From positions 1,054,001 to 1,118,000 of the forward strand of contig CP084620.1 of assembly GCA_025917655.1 (NCBI GenBank): 64,000 nucleotides of DNA. Reading direction: 5' to 3'. The number at the start of each line of letters is the position of its first letter. The first letter of the stretch is position 1. The notes beneath the pieces are model-generated. The model was not told the DNA's origin and did not search any database. It saw nothing but the letters and a program-made list of their open reading frames with translations. The stretch is from Chlorella sorokiniana. Taxonomy: Eukaryota; Chlorophyta; Trebouxiophyceae; Chlorellales; Chlorellaceae. Below are positions 1 to 11,329 of this stretch, one piece after another. The position numbers and the translations under genes were made by a program.

Positions 1-2055
1 AGGTGCTATGTGCCTTGTAACCACAACTCATAGAGCTCCTGCTGCGCTTGGCAACACCGCGCAGCTGTGGCTTGTGCGTTGGCCCACGCAGGATTCCGAC
101 ACTGCTGGCAGCGGCCCCGCGGCCGCCAAGGCGCTGAACAGCCTGTGGGGCTGGAGCCGGGGGCTGGCGTCCAGGGTGGAGGCGGCGGCCGCTAGCGTAG
201 GGCGGGAGCTGGCGGAGACGGTTCAGGACGCGCAGCCAGCGGTTCGGGAGGCCACAAGGTGCGTTGTGGGCTGGGTAACGGGCTGTGAAGGTGTCAAAGG
301 ACGCTTTGGTGGCTGATCACAGGCTTCCAGCCTGCTGTGGGGCGAGTGTGAGAGGCGGCAACAGCTGCTATGGGGGGGCGAGTGAGAGAGGCGGCAACAG
401 CACGCTGCACCGCTCATCCCCCTGCTCCCCTTGCTTGCCCTGTGATGCGCAGCAAGGCGGCCGCGGGGGCCGCGCCGCCGAGTTTCGCATCGGCTCCACG
501 CTGGGCGCGCTGGGGCGGCACGCTCAGGGCCTGCTGGAGTCGGCGCTGGAGGGGCCCAGGTGGGTGGCAGGCGCAGGCGGGTTTCTGCGCTGCCCTGCCG
601 GTGACGGGGCTGCTGGTGCAGGGCGGGCTGGCCTGGGAGGGAGGAAAGCGCGGCAGCTGCTGCGGCCAGGCCCTCCCGCTTTTCTCTTGCTCCCTCTCGT
701 CAACTGCCCCGTGGGCCCAACCTGCCAGTGTCCACCGGCTGCCTGCCTGTCTGCCCGCAGGCGCTCCGAGGCGGCCGGGGGCGGCGGGGAGCCGAGGCGT
801 CCAGCTTTGCGGACCAGCTGTACATCCAGGGCGGGCGCAGCGCGCAGGAGGAGCTGGAGGGGCTGTCCAGCGACAGCGCGCGGTGGGTGGGCGGCCGCGC
901 TCGGCAGCGGCCGTCGCGGGCTTGCTTCTCTGCTGCTGATTAGCAGCTTGCGCCTCCTGCTGGTTCCGCCCCCGGCCCCACTGCTGCTGGCTGCGTGTGG
1001 CGCAGTAACAGCACCCCGGCCTGCTTCGTGACGAATGTACCTGCGGTACTGCCGCCTGCAGGGTGGCCAACCGCCTGCGCTCGCTGCTGCCGGAGGAGGA
1101 GCGGCAGGCGCTGGAGGCCTCGCTCGCTGAGCTGGCGCCGCTCTTCGACCTCAAGGCGCAGCACGCGGCAGCCCCTGACGGCGGCGCTGGCGGCGAGGGT
1201 GCCGGCGTGGCGGCGGCCATCGCCGCGGGCCACAAGATGGTTGAGGAGCTGGCGGCGGCGGGCTTCCAGCGGGCAGAGGCCCTGGCACGCGAGGCGGCTG
1301 CCGGCGCTGCGCGGCTGGTGGCAGCGCAGGGCAGCGGGGAGGATGGGGCCGGGCAGGGCGCTGCAGCTGCTGGCTCGGCGGGTGCACAGCCCGCCCCTGC
1401 CGCTCTGCGCTTGCTGGCAGCCCTGCACGCGGAGGGCGTGGCGGCGCTGGCCGAGCTGTGCAGCCTGTGCCTGGAGCGGCTGCTGGCCCTGGCGCGCAGC
1501 CTGGCCTCCTGCCACCGCTATGGCCGCCCCGCGGACGACGGCATTGCCTGGCCCGCGGCACCGCGGGAAGCTGCGCTGCTGCTGCGATGCCAGGCGCTGC
1601 GCATGCGGGAAGACGTGGCGGCGGTGGCGGCTGCCTTTGGCGCCGCACTGGCCTCGGCAGGTGTGAGTGTGTGTGCAGCAGGGGCTGTGAAGCCTGCACA
1701 GCCCTGTGGTCCTGGGGACAGCAAGTGGGCTGCACAGCCCTGCGGTCCTGGGGACAGCAGCTGGCCTGTTTCTGGCATGTCTGGAGCCCTGCCAGATGGA
1801 TGCGAGGCGTGTGTGCTCATGCATACCTTGAGCGTTCCCTGGCTGCCCCCGTGTGCATCTGCAGCCAGCGCCATGGACGCGGCGGCAGCCACACCCGCCG
1901 ACAAGCCACATGCCGCAGCGGTGGCCCCGCTGGCGCACGGTCTGCAGGCCGACGCTGAGGCGGCGGCGGGGCGGCTGCAGGACGCGTGCCGCTCGCTTCT
2001 GCAGGTGGTGTGGCTCACCAGCGTGCCGCGGGACTTGCTGGAGGATGTTCTTTGA
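1..2055 (+). CDS. FAM114/DUF719-like protein, 3' part
   Basis: The 5' end lies outside the window: the first coding stretch begins after a splice acceptor (CAG near 90). The readable exons give a helical Ala-rich segment (LNSLWGWSRGLASRVEAAA), then GSTLGALGRHAQGLLESALE, then FADQLYIQGG followed by EELEGLSSDSARVANRLRS, LLPEEERQALEASLAELAPL and FDL. The last part matches in order the FAM114A (DUF719) signature of an acidic FxD(E/Q)-x-L helix, the 'EALE-LS-ES' helix and 'L-EEL-L--EL--L---F'. The final exon (about 1863-2055) ends LLEDVL-stop after an intron at about 1660-1862. FAM114 proteins are poorly understood Golgi/vesicle-associated proteins; the cellular role here is unknown. Family assignment is by motif order only. 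Confidence 0.6.
1694..1765 (+). repeat. 36-bp tandem duplication in the last FAM114-like intron
   Basis: Two adjacent copies of a 36-base unit beginning CTGCACAGCCCTG (1694-1729 and 1730-1765) differ at a few positions. Both lie inside the intron between about 1660 and 1862, so they do not affect the protein. Confidence 0.8.
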
Positions 2056-2128
2056 GCGCAAGCGGCGGTCTGCAAGCTATGAAACAAAGCGCGCCAAAAG
2101 CACATTGGGCCGCCGCCCCTTAGACTTT

Positions 2129-2203
2129 TGTAAAACCCTTTGCGTTGCTGCTTTCATTGCGCTGGTGCCCTTGCGCTGGCTCGCCCTGCACCTGCCGCTG
2201 TAA
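2129..2203 (+). promoter_or_regulatory. TGTAA polyadenylation-type signals after the FAM114-like gene
   Basis: TGTAA, the usual polyadenylation signal of chlorophyte algae, occurs at 2129-2133 and again at 2199-2203, 74 and 144 bases past the stop codon at 2053-2055. The second lies in a locally AT-rich stretch. Which one is used cannot be told from sequence. Confidence 0.4.
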
Positions 2204-2322
2204 ATTAATATCTGATGGTGACACGTGTGACTTAGAGCGTGGCCAAGCTGGAGTGTGGCCATGTGGCTAACATCACGGAAGAGAGTGCAGGCAGAAGTGC
2301 ACGTGATGGTGCCCGCCCCTCA

Positions 2323-3195
2323 TCATGTGAAGTAGATGGTCTGCGGGTGCGCATGCCCGAAGCCAGCCAACAGGGTCATGCTCCCTGCCAGCACGACCAA
2401 GGCACCAATCGCCAGCACCGTCAGCAGCGCCCACCGCACTTCCGAGCGGCGTCGGGTTGCAGGAGCCAGTTGCAGGCCCACATAGACGCCAGCCAGAAAT
2501 GCCTGCACGCAGCGAGACGCATGTTGGGCACCCTTAAAGGTTCAACAGTAATCGAGTGATCTGGCAGGCCAAGCGCAGCTTCCAGCGGCAGCACCCACCT
2601 GCTCCCAGGAGGCGGCCGTCATCTCCGCCATGCTGCCATGCTTGGCTGCAGCACCCAGATCAGCAGCAAGCTTCTGCAGTGCCTCTTGCATGGTGCAAGG
2701 CAAGCCAGAGGGTGGTAAAGGTGAGCGGCTGATGTCCTGGCTGCGGTGGACGCTGTCCTCCTGCGCTGCCTGTGTCAAACCGCTGTAGCGCATCTCCTCG
2801 CCCTTGCTGGGCGTCGCATCTTCACGGGCGTGGTGGCAGGGCAGCTTTCCTCTGATCGTGGCTTATCAGGGAGGCTGAGAAGCCCCTGTTGCAGAACAAG
2901 AGGCGGGATTTGATAAAAGAGCAAGGAAGCGGCGGCATTGGTAGCCGTCGTTGGGCGAGGCTGGCAGACAGCTGTCAGTGCCCCATCTTTTGCTGCTTGT
3001 CCCCCGGTCAGCTCACCATCCAGACATGTTGTTAGCTGTGTCCTCTTCATTGACGGACCGAAATCCTGTGGAGTATGCACCGCGGGGCTGTGCAAGGTCA
3101 CGAGCAGTCCGAAGCTTGGCAGCAGCTGCTTGAGATGCCAGTCGAGCTCCTTCGCCACCACCCCAGGGAGGCAGTCGGCTGGGCTTGCCGGGCAT
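2323..3195 (-). CDS. hypothetical small protein with a C-terminal membrane helix
   Basis: I do not recognise this family. The 3' half is the firmest part: an exon ending at 2599 (reading LAADLGAAAKHG, then MTAASWEQ) joins in phase 0, across an intron with a GTGGGT donor and CAG acceptor (2503-2598), to a last exon at 2323-2502 reading AFLAGVYVGLQLAPATRRR and then a hydrophobic helix (WALLTVLAIGALVVLAGS), ending HPQTIYFT-stop. The helix and short tail suggest a tail-anchored or single-pass protein. The 5' exon is unsure: an ATG at 3195 opens a reading frame with a donor near 3016, but I could not join it cleanly to the exon starting around 2840. Orientation is supported by splice signals and by the absence of a better plus-strand reading. 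Confidence 0.4.
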
Positions 3196-3773
3196 GTCTT
3201 GTCACGGGCTTGCGCCTAAATCTAAACGTCACAGGAAGCACTTATAAAATAAGCGAGGCACGGCAGCGTCAGAGCAGTGTCGCAATGACAGCTGGTCAAG
3301 TGGCAGCGCCAGGTGGAAAGGTCAGCATGGCCGTGGCGATTGCTGGGACACTCGTCCCATGTAGGCAGTTTTTTGTGCCCATGGCTTATCCATCAAGGTT
3401 GCATGAAAGGCTCTGCCTAACACCTTTCCTACTATGTTGGGTGCACATTTAAGGCGTGCCGACCACGAACCTCCGCCTCTTGCCTTTGTTCGCAAGCCTC
3501 CGCTCGCTGTGCCACATGAGTTATTGACAACACGTTATGAAACAAAAATGGTCAGTTGCATGATGAAAAATATTCGTTTCAAGAAGGCAGATACTTTCAA
3601 GCAAAATTTTGCTATACGGGGAACAGCAAGGGCTCATGGCAGCGTCACGCTAATGGCTTCAGGGCACCAGTTTGTTGGCTGTCGACAAGGCGGACAAGTT
3701 TGCTCGTTGTGTGGAGGCATATGGCATGCAAAATACAAGCAGCAGCATACAGGCATGAAAGGAATGGGGCCGC
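3196..3773. other. intergenic, AT-richer than its surroundings
   Basis: Between the start of the small membrane-protein gene and the stop of the subtilase. Base composition is visibly more AT-rich than the coding neighbours, and no conserved protein, repeat or RNA was seen. It probably holds the small gene's promoter and the subtilase 3' UTR, both on the minus strand. Confidence 0.4.
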
Positions 3774-6700
3774 TCAGGGCCCTGATGCCGCCTGCACCGC
3801 GCCACCTGCAGCAGGCTGTGTGTTGAGCCAGCTGTACAGCAGCCGGTTGGGTGTGCCTGGCTTCAGATTCTGCCCCGTCACTTTGTTCAGCGTGGCGGAG
3901 GATTTCAGGACGGCAGATACGTCGCTTGGGGTGGCCCGGGGTTGTCTCCCAGGTATGTTGCTGCAACACCTGCAGGCACCCGGTGGGGAAGACGAGCTGG
4001 GAGATTGTGTGCGGGCAGGCCGGAGAGATGGCCAGTTCACGAGCTTGGGCGCAGCCCAATCAAGAGGGATGCCCAACACAAGGGCCGTCTGCATGCCCAC
4101 CTGCCACCAGAGGCACCGCCATGCTGGTGCCGGAGGCGTAGGTGTAGGCGGAGTCGGTGACGGCGTCGCAGCGGGAGGGGCCGCCGCATGCGGAGAAGAT
4201 GTCCACACCCGGGGCCCACACGTCAATGCAGGGGCCCGAGTTGGACCACCTGTACGACTCCTCGGGGTCGCCTGCAGGGCGGTGGGGTGGGATGGGTGGG
4301 AGTGCACAAGAGCGTGAACCATGGTGCAGCTGAGAGCATTAAGCATTCACAGGGTGGGAGGAACAGCCACAGAGGCAGCGCCTCCGGTGCTGCCACCTCA
4401 CCCGCCCTGCTTCCATTGTGTTTGGTGGCCAGGTTGGTGGCGGACACAGTGACCACCTCGGGCACGTTGGCTGGCGATAGGTGTGTGTGGGGGGGGGGGG
4501 AGGTAAAACATGACCGTCTATGGCATGGCCAAGAAGGATTGGGGGCACCAGCGGCGAGCGCCCAGCCCTGCCGGCGTGAACCTCTTCTCGGCAGCCCCCA
4601 AAGCGGCACTCACGCCCACGTCCCCCCCGCTGCCGCTGACCTGGCGCCACATAGCAGGCGTCCACCCCCGAGTTGCCCGAGGCCACCACCACGTTGACGC
4701 CGTGGTCGTTGATGAGCGAGCGCACCGCGTCCTCCAGCACCCGCGACCAGGAGCCCACCTGAATGCCCAGGCTCAGCGTGACCACAGCAGGCTTGCGATG
4801 GTTGGCTGCGCCGGTGGGGAGACAGACAAGAGGGCAACATTCTGGTCAGTGCAAATTATTAATGTTCCACTCATGTTCCACTCATGCTGCTAGCAGAGTG
4901 CTTGTCAGCTGGGGCAGGTCCCGGTTGCGGCAGCCAGGCGCTGCCAGCTCCAACCCCACGGCGCCGCACCTGCCACCCAGTCAAGCGCTGCCACGGTGTC
5001 GGAGATGGTGCCAGAACCGGTGCAGTCGAGGATGCGCACCGCCACCACCTCTGCCTCCTTGGCCATGCCCACCCGCAGGCCCACGGCGGTGCCAGACACG
5101 TGGGTGCCTGCCGCACAGCACGGGAGGGGCGGGGGGGCAAGCAAGGGTGAAGCACGCACAGCGCGACTGCCCACCTCTGCACATCATCACAGAGACGGTG
5201 CTACCCTGCAACCCTGTCCCGGAGCGTGGGAGTGGGCTCACCGTGTCCGTCGCAGTCGTCTGCCACATAGTCGTCCTCCACAAAGTCGTAGCCTGCGTAA
5301 GCAGGGAAGGGGGTGCAAAGTTTGGGAGGCATGCTACCCGGGAGCCGCCGTGCTGCTGCCCGCGCCGCTCGCACCATGCGAGGCGCGCGAGCGGGAGCCA
5401 TCCAGGGTGCGGAACTCTTGGTGGGTGAGGCGCAGGCCGGAGTCCACGACGTAAACGGTGACGCCGCGCCCGGTGCCGGGGCTTCCGTCTGCACGGGGGT
5501 AAAGGAGGGCGAGAGGCAGCTGATCGTACCGGCAGGAGCCGCTGCTTGCTGCTGTGAAGCATGCGCAGCGCGCCGCCCCGCCACTCACCCGTGCCATAGG
5601 CGAAGCGCCCGTCCAGCGGCAGCTCCCGCTGGTCCACTCGGTCCAGGTTCCACTGCTGGCTGGTCAGGGTCTGCGCATGGGAGGACAAAGGAGGGCAACG
5701 TGGCTACGCCCGATCACCAGACGCCCCTCCAGGCACAGCGATGGATCGCCAAGTAGGCATGTCCAGCAGAGAGAGCGCTGCATGCGCTCACCTGCACTTT
5801 TGGCCCTGGGTTGCTGATGTTGCGGCCCTGGCTGATGGCAAACATGTCGATGGGGCCGGAGGTGGAGCTGGGCGTGCCCTGGCGCTCTGCGGGGTGACAG
5901 CAGCGACGATGCGAGGCAGGTCACTACTGGTGGCACCAGTACTGGAGCCAGAAAAGAAAAGTGGGGGAGCGAACCAAGCAATAGGAGGAAGCGACACGCA
6001 AAGCGGCGCAGCGCCTTGCCTTCAAAAGCCTCCACGCGCGGCATTGTCAGCACTTGTTGCATGCGCGCGAGGCGCGATGCCTCACTTTCTTGCTGCCCTG
6101 CTGCTGCTGCCTGTGCTGCTGCTCTTGCTCGTCCGGGGGTGCCAGTAGGTGGAATCCTCTGCCTTGTACACCTGCCACAAGCAGCGAAGTTTCTCAAGCA
6201 TGCAGGGACTCGCAACAACTCCCAAGTCAGCCCTCCGCGATGGGCCTCGAATTGAGACCGCACAGGCCGTGTCAGCAGCCAGCCTCTCCCCACCTGCGCA
6301 TCGGGTTCCCGGTAAAACACAGAGGAGGGCGGCAGGCAGCGCTCCAGACGCGCCAGGTCGCTGTCGCCGAACTCCCCTGCAAAACCTGCAGCAGCGGCAG
6401 GTGGCGCAGAGGCGGGGCCGGTTGCCGCAATGGTCGCCACGTGTCCATTGCCCAGTAACGCTGCTTTTGCAAGCAACACACATAGTCTGGCACCACCCAC
6501 CAGAGATGGTTTGGCTGTAAATGCGCTTGCACACGCCTGGCATGTGGCAATCGGCCGGTAAGCGGAGCGCACGGTAGAAGAGGCGGTATAGCAGCGGCAA
6601 GGTGTTGCACATCATGCGCAGGCGGGCCAGTGTTGTGGCGTCACGGAAAACAATGATCATGCTGAACTTGCTGGTTGCGGTCCCCGCTGTGGGGCTGGCA

Positions 6701-7009
6701 TTTGCGCTGGTGTTCGCTGCCTCGGTGGCGGGGGGGGCCTAGCGGCTGAGGGCCCTCTGCGTCAGTCACAGTGAATGGCAGGAGGGCTGCCACATCCGCT
6801 GCTGCAATGTCTGCTGCTTCCTCTGCCGGGCCATCGGCCACTGCTGCAACGTCAACTGCAACTGCACCTGGTGCAGCTGCTGCGGCCAAAACGAGCAGCG
6901 CTGACAGCAGTACCGCCCGTCCAAAACTGCCAAGCAGTGCTGACGGCGCCACACGCCGCTCTGGGCTGCGCTGGCTGCCGATGCTGCTGGGACACTCGCT
7001 GCTCCTCAT
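3774..7009 (-). CDS. subtilisin-like serine protease (S8, proteinase K type), secreted
   Basis: Multi-exon peptidase. From the ATG at 7009 there is a signal peptide (GRAVLLSALLVLAAAAA), then an I9 propeptide (MIIVFRDATTLARLR ... RIYSQTIS joined to GFAGEFGDSDLARLE, VFYREPDAQ), then the S8 domain with Asp in VYVVDSGLRLTHQEF, His in DDCDGHGTHVSGT, the oxyanion Asn in VVVASGNSG, and Ser in YASGTSMAVPLVAG. The C-terminal TPSDVSAVLKSSAT and GTPNRLLYSWLN match the end of fungal/algal proteinase K-like enzymes. The catalytic set is complete. Two single-base frame breaks interrupt it: a run of eight G at 6729-6736 between signal peptide and propeptide (one too many), and CCCGGGG at 3935-3941 near the end (one too few). 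With every catalytic residue intact I read these as sequence errors rather than decay. Likely role: secreted or vacuolar protein degradation. Confidence 0.9.
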
Positions 7010-7525
7010 TTTCCAATGTCTGGCAGCTGCTTGAGCAGGAGCTTGCTCACTAGTGTTACGACTAACGCGTGAGCAACCTCCACGCTCGACAGCTTCTTCT
7101 AGCGCTTGCTTGCTGCAGGTGGAGGGGTAAGGCTCCCAAGGCACGGCCCACTGGCTGCCTTGGGGCGATCGTGACTGGGCCGCGGGCCTGACCGACCGCC
7201 ACACCTCAAGGTCCCAGACAACCGTTCTCTTAAGCCGACCAAAAGTCAAAGAAACAAGCAGAGACGACGAGCGGCGCGTGTCGACGCAAGGCCACCAGCT
7301 TCAGAACACCTGGCGGCAGCAGGAAAGAAACTGGCAAATAGTCCACAAGCCTGGCGCTCATTCTTGAGCAGGATGGTTTGGCGGATCACTGACACGACAT
7401 TGCAGTGCAGTAATGGTAGCCAAACACAAAGAAATGAAGCGCCTGCAGTTTTGAGCTTCCACACAGGCCTTCCAAGGTCCACACTCGTGCAAGGCGCAGC
7501 TTGCTGCCCGATCACTCATGCCTGC
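7010..7525. other. intergenic between methyltransferase and subtilase
   Basis: Holds the subtilase promoter/5' UTR and the methyltransferase 3' UTR (both minus strand). No conserved coding or RNA feature seen. Confidence 0.4.
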
Positions 7526-8867
7526 TTATGCATCCGGCGAGGGCCGCGCCACCAACATGTACGTCGTACCGAAGTGCCAGCGGCTCATGCTGTCGATCTG
7601 CAGCCCTGCCTGGCGCACCATGCGCTCGATGTCGCGGTTCCACCAGCAGCCCCACTTGAGGAAGTGTTGGGCTGCAGGGGCGTGGCAGGAGGCCAGCGGG
7701 CACCAGGCAAAGTGTGTGCAACACGGCGCAGCAGGCCCCATGCAGGGCCGAGAAGAGGAAGATTCCCTGCTGCGCAAGCGAGCACAGCGCTCGCCGCAAA
7801 CCTGCTGTAACGTGCTTCGCCCCCAACCAGCCAGCTTGCCTGCCCCATTATCAAGGACGTTGTTGATGAAGGTCCAGGTGCCGCGTCCGTGCTGCAGGAG
7901 CAGAATCCGTCCCCCAGGCTTGCAAGCGCGCGCCATCTCCTGCACCTCCCGCCAGCATGGAAACGTACAGTCATGAGCGGCCATCAGGGAGCGAACCCAG
8001 TGAAGAGCACTCGCAAAACAGCGGGTGCAAGGCCCTCCAAACCACAAGTCCCAAGCTCGCCTTGAGCGCTGTCACGGGATCGTCCTGCGAGCACAGCCCA
8101 AACGTGTCCACCACCACGTCAAAGCTGTGCGGCGGGAAGGTGCGCCGCTCCTTCAGCACGGGCCGCTGCGGCGAGCCTGGCTCTCGCTCAGGTGCGTGCT
8201 GCTGCTGCTGCTGCCCTCGCTGCTGCGCCTGCCCCTGCTGCTCGCCGTCCGCCGCCGCGCTGCGCCCGCCCGCTTTGACGTCCACCAGGCGCTGCGCATC
8301 CGCCAGCTCAAACCGTACAGGCGACAGCCGCCCCACCCTGCGCCAGAGCTGCGTACTTGTCAGCCGCATTGACCAGCATGTTGCGGGAGCTGTCGGTGAG
8401 GGTGAGCGAGCGGATGCGGGCGGCCTGGTAGTAAGGCACGTTGCGCCCCGTGCCAGCAGACACCTCCAGCACGTCGCCCTGCATGCAGCAGCGGCCGCAG
8501 CAGAGGGAGCTCTTGGGAGTGAGGTCCTGGAACACGAGAGCTGGGACCCCTGCCTGGCACACTTGCCGCGCACCTCGGCTTGCCTCATGAGCCAGCGCCG
8601 CATCAGCTTCAGCCCCATCAGCGTCTCGTCCACGTTGATGAGGCTGTCGTAATGGTCGGCTATACGGTCAAACGTGTCCTGGCTGCTGGCGGCGGCATCG
8701 GTGCGGTCCTCGCCACTTCCCTGCCGCTGGGCTGGGTTGACGCTGCCGCACCCGCACGGCGACGGCGCGGGTGCCTTGCTGCTGCGCAAGTACAGGTAGC
8801 CTCCCACTGCTGCCGCGAAATACAAGCCCACGCCCTTGGCGATGGCGCTGGGTGTGACCTTGACCAT
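7526..8867 (-). CDS. OMS1-like membrane-anchored SAM methyltransferase
   Basis: The methyltransferase fold is clear: motif I GDVLEVSAGTGRNVPYY, then ELADAQRL, motif II/III region FDVVVDTFGLCSQDDP, EMARACKPGGRILLLQHGRG, and a C-terminal WWNRDIERMVRQAGL ending FGTTYMLVARPSPDA-stop. Before the domain lie a hydrophobic segment (GVGLYFAAAVGGYLYL) and DRIADHYDSLINVDETLMGL with a charged linker. This order, membrane helix then class-I methyltransferase with HGRG after motif IV, matches the OMS1 family, whose yeast member sits in the mitochondrial inner membrane. Methyl acceptor unknown. The start at 8867 is the first in-frame ATG (MVKVTPSAIAKG). An upstream exon ending near 9037 joins in phase (GCA-A, then GG) but has no ATG of its own, so a longer N-terminus is possible. 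Confidence 0.8.
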
Positions 8868-9368
8868 TCCTCGAAGCCCTGCGTACACAGAACATACAGG
8901 CGTAAGGGAGGGCGCAGCGCGTGCCAGGTGCTGAGTTGCCCAGCCCCCGCCCCAGGGCAGTGGCTGCCATGTCGCCTCAGTGTAAGGTGCGGAGCAATCG
9001 TCAAGAAGTAAGCCAAATGCGCGCACCACACTTGCAGGACTGAAGGAGCGGCGGCCTAGGAGCCGTCGCAGTTTTACACAAACCCAAATGACTGCAATAT
9101 GCAACAGCTTCGGACAGTTGCAGATGCAGATTATCGACCACCCAGATGAGCTTCGCCAAAGTTGGGGTAGCCCGGTACAGCCAACTGTGCTGAGAGTCTA
9201 AGTATGAGCCTAAACGCATTGGCTGTGATTCAGGTGCATCATCAGAAGAGATCAATTGCGTCACGCTTCGCCCTCTCCTGTTCTCCGCATCGCAGGGCAA
9301 AACGCTGTGCATTGCTCTCCCCGGCATCCCAAGCTTGAGTGCTGCACTCTGACATAAGCAACGGTATC
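8868..9368. other. divergent upstream region, OMS1-like / DUF4460-like genes
   Basis: Separates the minus-strand methyltransferase from the plus-strand gene at 9369. It may contain one more methyltransferase 5' exon (about 9037-9104, reading WVCVKLRRLLGRR). The rest is presumably a shared promoter; no TATA-like element stands out. Confidence 0.35.
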
Positions 9369-10973
9369 ATGTGGCTCCGTAGAGCAGCAGCCGGGCTCCT
9401 AGCGAGTCGCCAGCTTGCGGTCCCACGTGCTGCCGCCTCAGCCGCCGCCACAGGGCCGCTGTCGGCAGCTCCCCACGCGGCATCCGTGCTCTTGCTTCAA
9501 CCAGCTCGTGGATTTGCTGATGCTTTGTTTGGAAAGCAGCAGCATGCCCAGCAGCAGGATGACGGAGTGCAGCAACAAATCCTTCCTTTCAGCGTCATGA
9601 TGAAGCAGCTGGAGGCAGCAGTGACACAACAGGTGCTGCCAACGGAAGCGCTGGCCGCTAACCGGCAGGCCATGGCGACGCTCAAGGAGTTTGCTCGTGG
9701 CCTGGAAAATCCGTCAAGCTACCCGCCTTCCGCCGTGAAGGTCGTCAAGTTTGTGTTCAGGTGACTGCTGGGCGTAGGTGCCTGCCCGCGGCCCCATCAG
9801 CGGCTGCTGCCGTGGCTCAGTGCGAACAGGCTTTGGTGCTGGCGCTCGGCAGCCACGTATCTTCCCATGCCTGCAGGGATCCCCACTCCCAGGGGCGCCT
9901 GCAGCAGGTGAAATGCCAGCTGAAGACCACGGGAGGCAACTGCGCGCAGCTGGTGCAGCAGACGCTGGGCCAGCTGCTGCTGCGCGTGGGTCTGCCGCCG
10001 CACTTCTACTTTGATGGCGACCAGTTCCAGCCGCGCATGGTGCGCGAGCGGCAACCGATTGCACGCAGAGGACCAGGTGGGCAAGCAGCATGCCTTACCC
10101 CCCCCATTTGGGCGCATTGAAGAGTCAAACTCTCGGCGCTTGCAGCTCATTGGCCCGCGGCAGTTGTGCTTGTTGCTCAGCCCTGCCATCTGCCCACCCG
10201 CTTGCAGCCAAGAAGCCCACGGAGGATCAGGTGGAGGCGGCGCGGGCAAAGGCAGCAGCGGCTGGCTTTCCCAGCCAGACCATCACTGAAGAGCAGTTTG
10301 AGGAGCTGGGGGCAAGCTGGTGAGCGGCCGGCCCTGGGCACCAGGTCCTGCCTGCACCGCCCCAGCCCGCTCTGCTCTCGTGGCGTTGCCGCGCCATTGC
10401 TCACCTGCTGCTGCGCTGCCCGGCTCCCAGGATGTGAAGCGGGAGCAGAAGGCTGCAGAAGACCAAGAGAAGGCACGGACGCTTGAGGACATAAAGAAAA
10501 TTGAACCAGTGCTGCAGGGCGTGGCAGCAGTGCCCTGGCTTGCCAACCAGCAGGCAAGAGCGCAGGCCCAGGCAGCGCTGACCTCCTGCTTGTGCCTGCT
10601 CATAGTGCCACAACCGAGCTGCTGAGGCATACTCAGCTGCTGTGCAGGACCAAGAAAGCAAGGACAAGGTGCAGTTGCTCACAACCCAGGGCTTGGATAC
10701 GATTGAGTCATGGGGTGAGGAGGGGTGGGCCTGCCAGGCACACTGCTTGCAGGGCAGGGAAGGCGTTCCGCCGGTGCTGAGACTATGCGTGGCAGCTGCG
10801 GTGCAGGCTTCGACGTGCGTGGGGCCGTGCACCGCATATGGCGCGGCGAGCGGTCGCTCAAGGCGCTGCAGGCGGGCAAGGATCAGGGCAGCCGCCTGGT
10901 GGTGCAGGCCATCGTGGCGTTTGCGCTCATCATGGACAAGAAGTACGGCGGCAAGCAGACGTACCAGGGATGA
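9369..10973 (+). CDS. probable mitochondrial protein, resembles DUF4460 (TCAIM N-terminal region)
   Basis: The ATG at 9369 opens MWLRRAAAGLLASRQLAVPR, Arg-rich and lacking acids, typical of a mitochondrial transit peptide. It continues LPFSVMMKQLEAAVTQQVLP, ALAANRQAMATLKEFARGLE, then SAVKVVKFVFR. After an intron: GRLQQVKCQLKTTGGNCAQL, LGQLLLRVGLPPHFYFDGDQ. The layout (VxP, N-x-x-x-L-x-x-L, then a K-F-x-x-R strand and a second strand V-x-L-T) parallels the DUF4460 domain of TCAIM-type mitochondrial proteins, but the usual FYFAVHPD motif is not evident. Later exons are charged and helical (DVKREQKAAEDQEKARTLED) and the last ends MDKKYGGKQTYQG-stop at 10971-10973. Introns have GT-AG ends. Function unknown. 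Confidence 0.5.
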
Positions 10974-11329
10974 CGCTGGCAGGACGCCATGCCCTCGCCC
11001 TGTCCGGCCTTGCTCGATGAGCAGAAGTGATGAGCAGATTGTGAGCAAGCAACCAGAAGGGGAAGTTAAACGAATTCAGCTCATGTTGAGTGAAACAGCG
11101 CACCTTCCAGTGGCGCGCCATGTATCACCCGTCAGCAGGAGAGGTGCCCTGTCTGTGCAATGGGCCAGCTCTGCAATTTTTGCCTCGAACCATGCTCTGC
11201 TGCATGCTGCATGTGCCCAAAGCACTGACTCCATGCCAATCCTTACAACCAATGTCCGGCAAGGTCAGCCCCAGTGTTGTCCCTTGCAAGCTGAGCATAC
11301 GGCAATGGAGCTGGCGCCGCCATCCCGCG
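10974..11329. other. convergent intergenic region
   Basis: Lies between the stops of the plus-strand gene ending 10973 and the minus-strand gene ending 11330. Probably two 3' UTRs; no coding or repeat feature seen. Confidence 0.4.

Noticed and set aside
3434-3826. Plus-strand reading frame of about 130 codons downstream of the subtilase
   Set aside because: No motif, partly overlaps the subtilase 3' exon antisense, and composition suits an AT-richer UTR.
3774-7009. Subtilase as a pseudogene because of two frame breaks
   Set aside because: All catalytic residues, the propeptide and both termini are conserved on either side, and both breaks are at homopolymers like those in many neighbouring genes.
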